NCBI GenBank assembly: GCA_019400425.1
Contig: JAFREE010000020.1
Location: forward strand, 186,001-250,000
Length of the DNA stretch: 64,000 bases
Direction: 5' to 3'
Source of the DNA: Hymenochaete sp. R1
Taxonomy: Eukaryota > Basidiomycota > Agaricomycetes > Hymenochaetales > Hymenochaetaceae
The position numbers and the translations under genes were made by a program. Numbering within the stretch: the first letter of the stretch is position 1; every line of letters starts with the position of its first letter. The notes beneath the pieces were generated by a model. That model was not told the DNA's origin. It saw only the letters and a list, made by a program, of their open reading frames with translations, and did not search any database. This document shows positions 48,478 to 60,375 of this stretch, in pieces.

Positions 48478-50353
48478 ATGTCCCAGAACTTCAAAGTTGC
48501 TGGTATGTGCGCTCTTGATCGCATCGTTCGCCTCCATCGTAGCTAACGCGCGCCCTTCACAGACATCTCTTTGGCTGCCTTCGGTCGCAAGGAGATTGAA
48601 ATCGCAGAGGTAGGTTTGATCAACTTTCATCGCGAGCCTCCTACAATTTCTTCGCAGCGCCCATCACTCACATCTACTTCTCTAGCATGAAATGCCTGGT
48701 CTCATGTATCTCCGTGAAAAGGTACGAAGGCGAACAATTCAGTGAAATTTGCATCCATCCAATCGCATTTCTTGAATAGTACGGCGCAACCAAGCCCTTG
48801 AAGGGCGCCCGTGTCGCTGGATGTCTGCATATGTGCGAATCGTCCTAACCTTAATGACTTTATCAAATCCGTCTGATATATGATCAATGACTTTAGGACG
48901 ATTCAGACTGCTGTGCTCATTGAGACGCTCGTCGTCCTCGGTGCGCAAGTAACCTGGTCTTCTTGCGTAAGTTTTTAAATTTGCAATAGCTTATCGGCCA
49001 TCAATTCATCCTGTATTGTTTATTTCAGAATATTTACTCCACGCAAGACCATGCCGCTGCCGCGTAAGTTGATATTACTTTCACGACCCAGGTGGCTATA
49101 TGCGCCTGCTTTTGATCCGAATTCTCATTTCGATTGCTTTAGTATCGCTGCAACTGGTGTCCCTGTCTATGCATGGAAGGGGGAGACCGAGGAGGAGTAC
49201 AACTGGTGTATTGAGCAGACCCTGGCTGCCTTCCCCAACGGCCAATCTTTGAACATGATTCTTGATGATGGTGGTGACCTCACGACTCTTGTCCACGAGA
49301 AGTTCCCGCAATACCTCAAGGGTAATCGTTATTTCCTATTGATTCGAATTCTATGTACTGACTCCGACTGTTTTACAGACATCAAGGGTGTATCAGAGGA
49401 GACGACCACCGGTGTCCACCATCTGTACAAAGCGTTCCGTGACGGCAAGCTCAAGATTCCCGCCATTAACGTCAATGACTCCGTCACGAAATCTAAGTTC
49501 GACAACTACTACGGTTGCCGTGAGTCGCTCGTGGACGGTATCAAGCGTGCGACGGATGTCATGCTTGCGGGCAAGGTAGCCGTTGTGGCTGGCTTTGGTG
49601 ATGTCGGCAAAGGTGTAAGTTTCCCTCCTGAATTAATTCATTTTGTATTCATTTGCTCACGCTAAATTTATCTGATCAATAGTGCGCCGAATCGCTGCGC
49701 TCCTACGGTGCTCGCGTCCTCGTCACTGAAATTGACCCCATCAATGCTCTCCAGGCCGCCATGGCTGGTTACGAAGTGACGACGATGGAAGACGCTGCGC
49801 ATCGCTCCAATGTCTTCGTCACCACGACTGGTAACCGTGATATCATCACCGCCCAGCATTTCGATGCCATGCCCGAGGACGCGATCGTTTGCAAGTAAGT
49901 GCTGATATATTTGATGAATCTAATCTAAATCTCACTTCAAAATCAAGCATTGGCCACTTCGATGTTGAAATCGATGTTGCCTGGCTCAAGGCCAACGCGA
50001 AGGAGGAAATCAACATCAAGCCTCAGGTCGACCGTTACACCATGAAGTCTGGCCGTCACATCATCCTCCTTGCCGCCGGCCGTCTCGTCAACCTTGGCTG
50101 TGGTACCGGTCACCCGTCTTTCGTCATGTCATGCTCTTTCGCCAACCAGGTCCTTGCCCAGATCGCCCTCTGGACGACCCCGCAAAACTTCCCGCTCGGT
50201 GTGCACATGCTGCCTAAGGAGCTCGACGAGGAGGTCGCTCGCGCTCATTTGAAGCAGCTCAACATCAAGCTCACCGAGCTCACCAAAACGCAGTCTGACT
50301 ACCTCGGTCTGCCCATCGCTGGCCCGTACAAGGCATCGCACTACCGTTATTAA
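48478..50353 (+). CDS. SAH1: S-adenosylhomocysteine hydrolase (adenosylhomocysteinase)
   Basis: Cytosolic NAD-dependent enzyme that splits S-adenosylhomocysteine into adenosine and homocysteine, clearing the product inhibitor of methyltransferases. Length is 432 residues in ten exons (48478-48502, 48563-48609, 48686-48721, 48780-48832, 48897-48966, 49029-49063, 49143-49321, 49379-49614, 49683-49894, 49948-50353). The early exons are tiny, down to 25-53 nt. Signatures: [58 protein letters not shown] with the catalytic Lys/Asp, the NAD-binding [13 protein letters not shown], and VCNIGHFD. The C terminus YKASHYRY supplies the Lys-Tyr pair that contacts NAD of the partner subunit. Length and ends match the eukaryotic family. 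Confidence 0.97.
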
Positions 50354-50772
50354 ACGGATTCTCTGCACCCGTCTGGTCTCGGGCCTCAACGTGCCTCCGC
50401 GGTCGACGGGTGTCTGCCATTCTTTTGGACTCCGCTCGTGCATGTAGCTCATGATCGGACTCATTAGGGACGTCAACGCCCTCATTTGTATTTGCATTCA
50501 GTAGTCGGAGGATCTTTCTTTTTTCTTTCATCATCCTCTAGAAGCGGGTCTCAACGCCCTCCTGCGCTCGGTGAGGTGATGGGGCAGGTGCTGTGGCAGC
50601 CAGAGGTTTCAACATCCTTGTATAGCATAGCTCACTCTTTCAGTTGTAACGGAGAAACGGAGAAAACAAAACATGTATCTATTGCTTACGAACCACCAAA
50701 AATGATTATCGTGATGTTGTTTCTTGTAGAACCAGAAGTCGAATGCACTTCGTGGAAGTTATACGCCAGTTC
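50354..50772. other. Convergent 3' intergenic region
   Basis: About 420 bases between the stop codons of adenosylhomocysteinase (plus) and the Bin3-type methyltransferase (minus). It should hold both 3' ends. No gene was seen. Confidence 0.5.
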
Positions 50773-52483
50773 TTATTTTCTGTACAAGTCTAAAGGCCTC
50801 GCGAAACCTGAATACTTTATGACTTCTTCATTTCATGCTTGGACAACCAAATCAACTTACCACCTTTTCCTGTGTAACCCAAATGCTCCACAGCGGCGAA
50901 GCCTATCTCATGCAAAAGGAGACCCTCAAAGTCCGCCGGCCTTAAACGCAGAGCTTGAGCATTCTCCTTCAGTCTCTAATTCGAAATTTTGTGAATCGAG
51001 GTTCGACAAGCGAGCCACCAAAAAAACAAATTTCGAACGCACAGTATCCATGCGTTTTGCGGGCCTGTACGTATCCCATTCCTGGGGTTCAACGACAAAC
51101 ACCCCACCAGGACTCAGGCAGTCATATGCCCGCCGAAATAAGGCCCGAATGCCGTCGTCCCCATCATTTAGGTGAACCCATTTGGTGATCGATAACCTAA
51201 AGTTTCAAACGGAGAAGGGGGTTCGGGGTCGCCGCAAATTCGAAATGCTTCAGTAAACGTACACAATAGACGGAGGGGAGGGAGGGCAAGATGTTCTTCT
51301 TTTCACTTTCACTTACGCAAGGATCACGTCGTACTGCTCATGATCATCGATGGTCCCTTCCTTGACCCAATCAGCTCTCCGGAAAACGACGTTATGCGGG
51401 AACCGGCTCGAGTTGGAGATTGAGTGCACATTCGAGTTCGAGTCCGGACGACACGCCGGGGCTACAGAAGTCCTACCACCAACAGTATTAGTAGATAGAC
51501 CCAACCGCGTCGCCGACTCGGATCCCGAATCCGGACCTGTTGCGCTCTCGGATTCGGGGATTCCTAGTCCACCTTCCTGGTCACGCTGTGGTCTGACCGC
51601 CGTTGGCAACCCTGCAGGCGGGATCACAAGCGGGCCAAACATGTGCTCGAACGCCGACGGGAAGCTCTCCCCGGGCGAACGAGTCGAAAAGTTCGGTCCG
51701 AGGACGTTCTTGCGTTTGGGTTCAGAGTTTGGTGTATTGTTGGAAGAGTCTGACCCCGAAACGGGGACGGAGAGGTTGGGGTGAGTGGGGAATGGGGATG
51801 GGGATGAGGATGTGACTTCGCAGGCGTGCTGACTCCAGACGGATCGCCGACGCTTCCAAGCTGCTCGGACGAGCCCGTCGTCGATGTCGACGCCGACGAC
51901 TTGGCACGGACCGTGTTTCAGGGCTAGAAGGGATGCAAATAGCTAGGGTGAGCACTCGGTATCAAACGCGAAAATTGGCCGGTCCTCTTCGAAGAAAGGA
52001 CGCGGCGCGAAAAGAACGTTCAGGAAACTGATCAGACATGGACACTGCTACTGATAATGACAAAAATATTCAGGGAAGGGGAGAGATGGTGATGAAAGAG
52101 GTCTGGCTGAGCCACTCGAACAGATTGAAGACTCGGACTTACCTATCTCGCAAGTTACCCATCCCTCACTGCATCCAACATCCAATACTCGCTTGCCTTG
52201 GAAAGTACCCTTCGGTATGAGTGCAAGGCGTGCGTCATTCACCGCCGGTCGCTTCGAGTAATACCTTGATGTTTCAAGTCCACGTCGGTACAAACCATAG
52301 TATCAAACGATGCCGTACATAAGCAGCATAGTGCAGCAAGGAGGGAAAGTGACAAGTATGATTAGATGAAACTTCGGTTCGTTTGGATCATTGGAACACA
52401 CGCACGGACCCGCGATAGTTCCCATGAATGGGGACAGCATTGAAAGGAGAGTCGGTGGTGCCGGTTTGAGTGATCTCTGCCAT
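50773..52483 (-). CDS. Bin3/MePCE-type RNA 5'-monomethylphosphate capping methyltransferase
   Basis: Predicted SAM-dependent enzyme of 368 residues that methylates the gamma-phosphate of small RNAs (7SK and U6 in animals; the fission-yeast homologue Bmc1 associates with telomerase RNA and U6). Exons: 52483-52410, 52264-52143, 51923-51317, 51196-51043, 50975-50861, 50807-50773. Splicing assembles the Bin3 order: HGNYRGYYSKRP, then motif I GKRVLDVGCSEGWVTCEIA and VVGVDIDDGLVRAAWKRRR. These are followed by LALSITKWVHLNDGDDGI, PGGVFVVEPQEWDTY, ALRLRPADFEGLL and GFARPLDLYRK at the end. About 130 low-complexity residues interrupt the domain between the second and third blocks. No single open frame shows this gene. 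It converges on adenosylhomocysteinase, which removes the by-product of its reaction. Confidence 0.88.
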
Positions 52484-53169
52484 AACGATACGATCGGTCT
52501 TCTGCTCGTAGCGTTCCTGTAACAGATTTGCACCACCTCTTCTGTTCGCCCAGATGGGAGGAATAATCAAATGATGAGTTTGCTGTTAGGGATACAGAAT
52601 CAGATTCAAGTTCGAAAATGGGGTTCGTTTGAGAGTCAGAATGGTGACGAAGCCTTGAAGGTGACAAAAGCGCAACGAAGACCACGGCTACGCGAAGATT
52701 TCACGATACAGCAGGCGGGACCGGACAGACTCTCAAAGCTGTACTAAAGGTCAATCAAAATTCATTCACGTAGTCAAGTCAATTTATAAGCACAAAAATG
52801 AATGTATCGCTACAAATAAAACATTAAGAAACGATTTGTATGTACTATGACAATAAATAGTGGCCAAAAAGAAAGCAAAGAATTCCGTACACAACAGCTC
52901 GAAAGACGCAACTACAACATTCCATATGTTAGTGTAGTTTGACACACGATAGAGACGGGATGATAGAAGGAGTATGAGAAGACCAAACAATAAAGGGATA
53001 TACGATAACGTAGCCGTAGGGTGCGGTACGTACGAGAAGAAAGGCACGAAGGCTCAAAGCGGAGCTTGATTGAAGCTATATACACATTGAAACAGGAAAC
53101 AAGAATGACGAAGAATGGCCATAGAGGTAAGTGCAGTTGAAAGAAGGCGCGAGGCTGAAATAAACTCGT
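52484..53169. other. Intergenic region upstream of the Bin3-type gene
   Basis: About 690 bases with the Bin3-type promoter and the 3' end of the next minus-strand gene. No gene was seen. Confidence 0.5.
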
Positions 53170-55613
53170 CTATTTGACGGGCATGAGAACATATTTGATG
53201 AACTGGGAGTAGCAGCGAGTCAGAACTACAGCACAACGATGCGTATAACGATCAGCACTCACCGAATCATAGCTCCTCTCAGGAGCCCGACCAACTCTCG
53301 GTATTGACTCAGGCAGCTCAGGATACATATCGAGCTTAGCCTTCGCGACTTTGCCATAATGATCCATGAACGCATTGTCTGGGTAGTTCGCCAGATCGGA
53401 AGGATAGTTCCTTCCTGGTGGGCAGTACACAACGTACCCCGTTTCAGTGAGGTGATCGCCGCGACGGTTCCAAAGACCCAGACGAACATGCCGACTGTTA
53501 CTCTGAGCTCCCGCAGCTCGCGAGCTGCTTCGTTTCAAACGATCGTGGGAGTAGACTTGTGTCGTCGCGGGAGCCGAGATGGGTGCGTGGCTGTAGCTCT
53601 GGCTGTGGGCATGTGTCGCTCGAGAAGAGTGCGTGATGGCGTCATGGTAATCACCGGTTTGGTTCGGATACATTGGGGACGGCGAGCGAGAGGTGCGTGG
53701 GGACCTCTTCTTTGGTTTCATGGTTGTACTTGTGTCACCGAGGGCGTAATGAGCTGCTTGTGGCTGAGTAGACGCAGAACGGCCATGGCCTTGGGGCGAA
53801 GGCGATGCATTATTACCACGGTAAAGGTACTGCAAGTGAGTGGGGGTCTGATAACTTGGAGACCGATCATGACCGCCGCTGCGTTTCTTAGCAGAGGGAG
53901 GGACAGAACCAGTCAGTCCATCCGTCTCTTGATGTGTTACGGGTACAGCTCCATACGGCGACCGAATGCTATGGCCGCGGGATGCGTACTCCCGTCTCTC
54001 AGGAGTCACTGGGGCGATTGCGGGTACAACCGGTGGGGAATGTTCATCCTCGTACACCAAAGCAGGGCCCTTCGCGAAGATACTGGGTTCATACGTACTG
54101 CGGCTTTCCGTCTCGTCAGGTCGATCCTGCTCAAAAGAGCGTCTGGGCACTGTTTCCTGCGTGACTTGGCGCTGACTGTGAGGAGAGGAGCGTTGAGACC
54201 TCTGGGATCTGTGCGAACTCTGGGTACGCATCGTGTCCCGACGTTCTGGAAGACGCCTGGCAGTAGCAGGATGGGGTGTTCCATTAGCCTTCACCCGCCT
54301 TGACATGGGTTCGTACTCGTTATCGGACTCGCTGCTTGAAGACACGGATGAAGAATCCAAAGGAACCACTGGATCGTTAAACGCATGGATATCCTCAGGC
54401 TCATCTGTAATTCCGTTCACACCAAGGCCTCCAGCTGTTTGATCCATAGGCGCGGGGGCTGATCCATGGCGAACAAGCACTTCCTTCGTCCTTCCACGAC
54501 CTTCATGAGGGCGAGGAAAATGCTCGTCCGTTCGAACATGTTCTAAGCCATCAGCAGTGTGCCGCTTTGCATCTTTACCATCTTTAATACCCTTGACCCA
54601 AGCCCGCACCCGGTTTAAACCAGAGGCGGCAGCAGCAGGTGGCGAACCAGGCCTCGGAGGTGGTTCCTGAACAAAGTCTTGACGATCATCTCTACCTGCG
54701 AACCCACCATTCCCTTGGCGGTACTGCATAGGAAGAGAAGGCACAGGTGGAGCATCTGCATCAAACCTTGAAGCATCCATAGGTGGCATCGTTCTTGAAC
54801 GTTCCATCGCCCTCGCTGACGAAGATCTCCGTTGCACACTCGTTCTTGTCGTATGTTCATATGCACTCAAAGTCGGTACATCGTGGCCACCCGCTCTCTC
54901 CATTGGTACGCTCGTTCGCCCGCCGTATGCCGCGTCATATCCACCTACGTTTGGCTCTGTCGAGCGACGCAGCGAGTGCTTTTCGCGATGCGAAGTCGGT
55001 TGGGGTGCTGCGGCCCTAGAAGTTGAATATTTCCCACCAAAGTCCATGCCCGCATACTGGCTTTCGTAAGAATTCTGGTGCCCTACTAGTTCGGGATAAG
55101 CCTCGCGGTCGTGATTTCTGTAACGGTTATGCGTAGTAGGACTCGGTTCGCGCGTGTTAGGGTGCGATGCGACGAGTTTCGAATACTTCGCAGATGACTT
55201 AGGAGGGTACGAGTTCCGTTGTGTGATCCCATTGTTGCGGGATTGAGGTCGATTTGGTGGTACTATGGCTTTGGATTCATCCACTCTATCGTTTAATACA
55301 AAACAAAACCGTTAGCGGAAATGCCTAAATAATTAGGGGAGCCTAGATTAACCTACTTTATGTGCATATTCTGTAATCCCAAGTGATTCCCTTTGCCCTC
55401 TGCTGCCCACGGTCCACCGTTCTCGGGCTCCATTGACCGGTCAGCACGGCTATATCCATGTCCATATCGAGACCCATCGCGCATCATCTGCCATGACGGA
55501 CGAATCTGCTGCGGTACAGCTTCTCTATGGTAGTACGGACGATCTGGTGCATACGTCGGGTGCCCGTTGAAAGGCTGGTGGGGAGGCGCTTGCCAAATGT
55601 ATGGCATTGACAT
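53170..55613 (-). CDS. Large low-complexity protein with a compact C-terminal domain
   Basis: Uncharacterised protein of 770 residues in three exons (55613-55357, 55285-53263, 53202-53170). The start MSMPYIWQAPPHQPFNGHP at 55613 is the first ATG; splicing restores MHIKVDESKAIVPP. Most of the chain is Ser/Pro/Arg/His-rich and predicted disordered. There is a short basic helix-like piece (RVRAWVKGIKDGKDAKR) and an acidic Ser tract (SSSVSSSSESDNEYEP). The last 90 residues are different in character: RLGLWNRRGDHLTETGY, then VVYCPPGRNYPSDLANYPD and FMDHYGKVAKAKL, ending FIKYVLMPVK. This looks like a folded, conserved terminal domain of a kind seen in basidiomycete proteins of unknown function. The last intron (60 nt) has no in-frame stop, so a retained form would gain 20 residues. 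Confidence 0.72.
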
Positions 55614-56403
55614 TTGAGGCAGAGAGAGATGTAAGAGGTTGTGTTGCACGGTGATGATGATAGCTGTTGCTGAAGCCTATTCCAGGGAACCACGCGAATG
55701 AGGCTTTGTCCTTTTAAATCCTTTCTCACTCTCGCTCACGGGACTATATGTATCGGGTTAAAGCGCGCGAATAAAGTGGATACGCCGCAATTGTATTGTT
55801 GCTTATGAAGGTGAAGGGCCTAGAGGATACCCTTACGGTATTCGAATTCCAGGCTGTGTATTTCCGCGATAAATGCCAGGGGTGCTCGTCGTCGCAGTCG
55901 ATGTGCCCGTGGACCTATGCGTGGTATTGCTTGAAGACGATAGAATGAGTTTGATGTTCCTTTAGAGCACGACTGAGGCCGGTATAAAGCAGAGTGGGGT
56001 TTGAAGCGTATTAGGGAGCCTAGGCCGATGGACAAGGCAATTGTTCGTTGTATCAAAAAGTATCCGATGTTCCGGCCTTCTCGCGAGAAGTGTGAGCGAC
56101 GGCAAGAGCTTCACGTCGATGGTGAAAGTAGCATATAAGATGCTGGAGAGTTTAAAAGCAAGCAGGACGGTCGTCGTCGACGCCGGTGGTGGTGGTGGGA
56201 GATGCACGGAAGCCTGGAATGGAGAGAGAAATGAGAGCATGGAGCGTGACCCAATTGGACGTGACAAAACGTCACACTTGCTAACATAATCACGCCAACC
56301 AGTGCAAAACGGTTCTTGGCTCAATTTCGCAGTACTCTACACATTTGGAGCTCTCCCATAAGTATTTATCAATCCGACAACCATGGTCTATCCCAACACT
56401 CAA
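55614..56403. other. Intergenic region between the 770-residue gene and dehydrogenase copy A
   Basis: About 790 bases holding the promoter of the gene to the left and the 3' end of dehydrogenase A. No gene was seen. Confidence 0.5.
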
Positions 56404-57879
56404 CTACGCCACATCCTGCTCGAGCACATACCGGTATCGGACTTTGTTATTGTAGACATCTTCAACAGCTTTGCCGCAGTCTTTCATCTGGAGCACTTGG
56501 ATCCTGGGAAGTAACCGAAATTAGCAACTTGCAGGCCGTTCGCAATCTCCACAGACACGTGTGCTCACCATGGCTTGATATCCTCCTTCGCAGCTAGTGC
56601 AAGCATGGCAAGTGCCTCCTTTTTGGATCCAATATGTGATCCACCTAAGAATGCACCGTTGCCAGCGAAGGCCATTGCGGAAATAAGGGGGAGGGGCTTG
56701 TCCGGTAGCCCCACGCTTATGAATTTGCCGTGCATGTCAAGAGTCCTGAATACCAAAAATATATAGTGAGTCATTTCTAGCGGTGTTGCATTCAAAATTC
56801 CGCGGCGCTCACGATAGATACTCAGCAAGCGGGAAACCCGTTGACTCGTCACGGGTGGAAATGATCAAGTCAAACGTCATAGCATACTCTTCCTGGAACT
56901 TGCTGTCTGTTGACACGATGTGATCTGCCCCCATTTTCTTGATATCCTCGTGCTTGCTGGGTGAATGGGAGAAGGCGTAGACTTCTGCGCCTAGAGCTTT
57001 CGCAAATAATATGGCATAATGACCCTACAAGCTCTCAATTAGGCTACACTGAAGCCCGAATCCGTGAATTGCCTACCAAACCCCCAATACCAACGACCCC
57101 AACTTTCTTGCCTGGGCCGACTCCATTGCGAACCATAGGCGAGTATACGGTGAGGCCACCACATAGCATCGAGCAAGCATGCGCAGAGGTGAGTTTGTCA
57201 GGAATCGGGAAGACATATTGTTGATGTGAAATAATTCCATTGGAGTATCCACCTTGGGTGCGTACACCATCTGGGTACTCGGAGGCCTGACGTAGTAACT
57301 CGTCAAGTATTTTGAAATGAGGGTTGGTGAGACGAAAACGCACATAGGTGTCAATTCCTTTGGGGCAATAGTTCTCATTATCGCTTTTGCAGTACTTGCA
57401 AGAATAACAGGAGCCAATCTGAGCTCCGACACCGACGCGATCGCCGACCTTGACTCCGTTGACCTTGGAACCAACGCGCACAGCCTTTCCCACAATCTCG
57501 TGCCTTCAAATAGAAGCGCTGGGTTTACACAATATTCGTTGATGCGTGCCGCTGCTTACCCTACAACCATGGGTGGTTTGAAAATTCCCCAACCATCCGT
57601 AATCGCATGGACGTCAGAGCCGCATACACTGAAGGTGCGAATACGTCAACCAATGTTCGATCTCGGCAAGGTTGAATATGCAGACCCGCAGTGAGTGATA
57701 GCAATCTCTACATCGTTTTCTTCATCCCATTTCTTGGAGGGGTAACTGATGATACTGAAGTCACTCCATTTTTTAGGGTCTGGGAACCAATCTTATGGTG
57801 AGTATGATGTATGCTACCCCCGTTTCCTTCTGCGCTCACCTGTGACTGCATAGCCTTTGAAAGTCTTCTGATTCGACAT
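56404..57879 (-). CDS. NADP-type zinc alcohol dehydrogenase, array copy A
   Basis: Cinnamyl-alcohol/ADH6-like medium-chain dehydrogenase, 353 residues, predicted to reduce aldehydes to alcohols with NADPH. Exons: 57879-57840, 57779-57686, 57628-57560, 57503-57344, 57286-57077, 57024-56813, 56745-56569, 56503-56404. Catalytic zinc ligands are in ITHCGVCGSD, GHEIVG and CSMLCGGLTVYSP. The structural zinc loop GSCYSCKYCKSDNENYC has its four Cys. The Rossmann loop is VGIGGLGHYA, and SHSPSK matches the SxSxxK phosphate-binding motif of NADPH-dependent CADs. Start and exon phases match copies B to D. It ends shorter than the others (RYVLEQDVA), lacking the DIDxKP tail. Confidence 0.92.
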
Positions 57880-58753
57880 GACTGAACCTCTTTATTGTTG
57901 TTGCTCAAGTCGTTGCAAGAATGAGAACGAAAAGATGAACCAAACATATTGACGTAGTGGCGAATGTTCTTTATAGTTTTCATGCTCAATCCAGCGTTGG
58001 GATCGAACATGACGTAGTAGGTCGGGCTTTCATTGTGATTTGGACCAGATGGTACTGAGGTTGCCCGATCGGGCGAGTCATCCTTGGCTTCATAAACATC
58101 TGGTTTGAAAAAAATGACGTTAATGAGACGAAGACGCTCGAGTATGCATGGGATCGTCCCCACTCTTATGTTTCGTGGGATTGCCGGTCATACGCATAAA
58201 TCATATTAAATGGCATGTCCCCTTTGACTTCGTCGGAACGTCTTGACTGACATCCTGTTTTAGTGTATACCATATACACCAAGGTCACTACTGCTTGTTT
58301 GCACAACGATTTAGTTGTTCTGGAAGTTTTCCGTTGCTTTCAAGCTTATCTCGGTGTTGTGGAAGACGTAGTTGAAGGGGACCCAGTTCTATGACCCAGC
58401 TTATGGTACGGACAAGAAGCGCATGCTACCAATAGGATATGCGAACTCGATATTGTTTCATTATTTTCTTTGCGTGATTGAATCCTCTCTCTTTGGCTCT
58501 TCGATTACGGACTTGAGGTCGAGCCAGTCCAAGAATAAGTGCCAGCGAGTTACAAAAAATCTGGGTCAACTCGTATGCACTTATGCGTGGGAACATTTAA
58601 AAGATTGTGTATTACGTAACAATATAAAGCGAGCGCCTGATCACGTCGCGCGAGTCGCGTCGACAAGCGAGTCTGAGTTCACCTCATCTTAATTCAAGGT
58701 GCTTATACCTGCTCTACCGTCACTGGCAGCCGTGACTCCCCGCGACTCCGATT
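57880..58753. other. Spacer between dehydrogenase copies A and B
   Basis: About 870 bases. It should hold the copy A promoter and copy B 3' end. A minus-strand open frame covering 57708-58163 is a leader/intron extension of copy A and not a separate gene. Confidence 0.5.
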
Positions 58754-60375
58754 TCATAGATTCGCGCGTGGCTTTGAATCGATGTCTTGAACAAGCACGT
58801 AGCGATAACGAACTTTTCCATTGTGCACGCCTTCGATAGCCTTCTTGACGTCCTTCATCGGAAGCACCTCAATCCTGCGATATCATCGTTGAGCTTGGCT
58901 TGCTTTCTTTTGAATTCATACCAATGAAGCTCACCAAGGCTTGATATTCTTCTTGGCTGCCAGTTTCAACATTGCCACTGCTTCCTTTTTAGACCCGAGA
59001 AGAGAGCTTCCAAAGTAAGCTCCGTTGAAAATGAGGTCGAACGTGGAGACTGGGACAGGCTTCTCAGGCATACCCACGCTAATGAACTTGCCATACAAGT
59101 TCAGAGTCCTGGTAAGAATATTCTAGTCAGCTTTTTTGATTTGTTGAATTTATATTCATTTTTGTCATTGTAGGACTTGCCTCATGTACTCGGCAAGAGG
59201 AAAATCTTCAGCTTCACCTCGAGTCGAGATAATGATGTCAAGCGTCAACTCGTAGTCTTTTGCAAATTCTCCAGTGGTGTAAATGATGTGATCTGCACCC
59301 ATCTCCTTGATGTCAGCCTCCTTTGAACTCGAGTGGGTGAAGGCGTAAACTTCCGCCCCGAGGGCTTTCGCAAAGAGGATGGCGTAGTGTCCCTGATGGC
59401 GAATAAGTGCAACGAAAACCCGGTAATTTTTCATACTCACCAATCCTCCAATGCCAATGACGCCAACTTTGCTACCTGGTCCAATGTCGTTTCGCATGAG
59501 AGGCGCATACACCGTCAGGCCAGCGCAGAACATCGAACAAGCATCTTCCGAGGTGACCCCGTCCGGAACGGGGAATACAAATTGCTCATTGGCGATGATC
59601 CCATTGGCATACCCTCCTTGGGTGCGTACACCATCAGGATACCTAGCAGCCTACATACTCATTCAGATCTCCATTCACTTCAAACATCAATTGTATTCTA
59701 GCGAGCTAACTCACATATGTGTTGATCCTCTTTGTGCAATAGTTCTCGTTATCGGTCTTACAAAGTCTGCAATCATAACAAGACCCGATTGCAGCCCCTG
59801 CTCCAACTCGATCACCGACTTTGATACCTTTGACTTGCTTGCCGACGCGCACCGCTTTCCCGACGATCTCATGCCTGCCACAGACAACTCGGCATCAACT
59901 GGTCATGTCTTTATCCAGGTATCGACGTACCCAACGATTATAGGCGCCTCTATTGGGCCCCATTCTCCGGAAATCATATGAACATCAGTACCGCATACCC
60001 TGACTGACAGTTAGCTTTGGTTCGAGATCTCCAGTGCAGCCTTCTCCAGCCTTCTGACAATCACTCACCCACAGTGTGTAATGGCTATCTCTACATCTGT
60101 CTCCTCCCAGACTTTACTAGGATAGTCGATAATGCTGAACTCGTCCCATTTGGTTGGGTCTGCATGATACACGAATGGTGTAATGTGAGTTTGGTTCTCC
60201 ATCTGATTACGCGATATTTGACTCGCACGAGCTCACCTGTTATTGCATATCCTTGGAAGTTCTTCTGCTTGTAGTCTTCCGTTGTAGGTGGTTTGACCTG
60301 ATGGACTTTCCTCAGTATTAGCTGACGAACTACTGTCATCCAGTGGGACTTCTCACTTGAAGCTGCGTGTCCCAT
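58754..60375 (-). CDS. NADP-type zinc alcohol dehydrogenase, array copy B
   Basis: ADH6/CAD-like dehydrogenase, 374 residues with the first small intron removed. Exons: 60375-60357, 60305-60237, 60159-60069, 59999-59931, 59874-59715, 59650-59441, 59392-59181, 59108-58935, 58874-58754. Zinc ligands lie in THCGVCGTD, GHEIVG and CSMFCAG. The structural loop is GSCYDCRLCKTDNENYC, the Rossmann loop GIGGLGHYA and the NADPH motif SSSKEAD. It has about 20 extra N-terminal residues (MGHAAS... PPTTEDYKQK) compared with A and C. The putative 51-nt first intron (60356-60306) is in frame and stop-free, so both spliced and unspliced forms are translatable. The intron after AEYM uses a GC donor (GCAAGT) where A, C and D have GT. 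The ending is DIDSKPRANL. Confidence 0.9.

Noticed and set aside
51350..51784. 144-codon plus-strand frame
   Set aside because: It is antisense to the third exon of the Bin3-type methyltransferase, whose conserved protein explains the openness.
57708..58163. 151-codon open frame on the minus strand upstream of dehydrogenase copy A
   Set aside because: It lacks family motifs and reads through the copy A leader, first exon (in another frame) and intron; copy A explains the locus.
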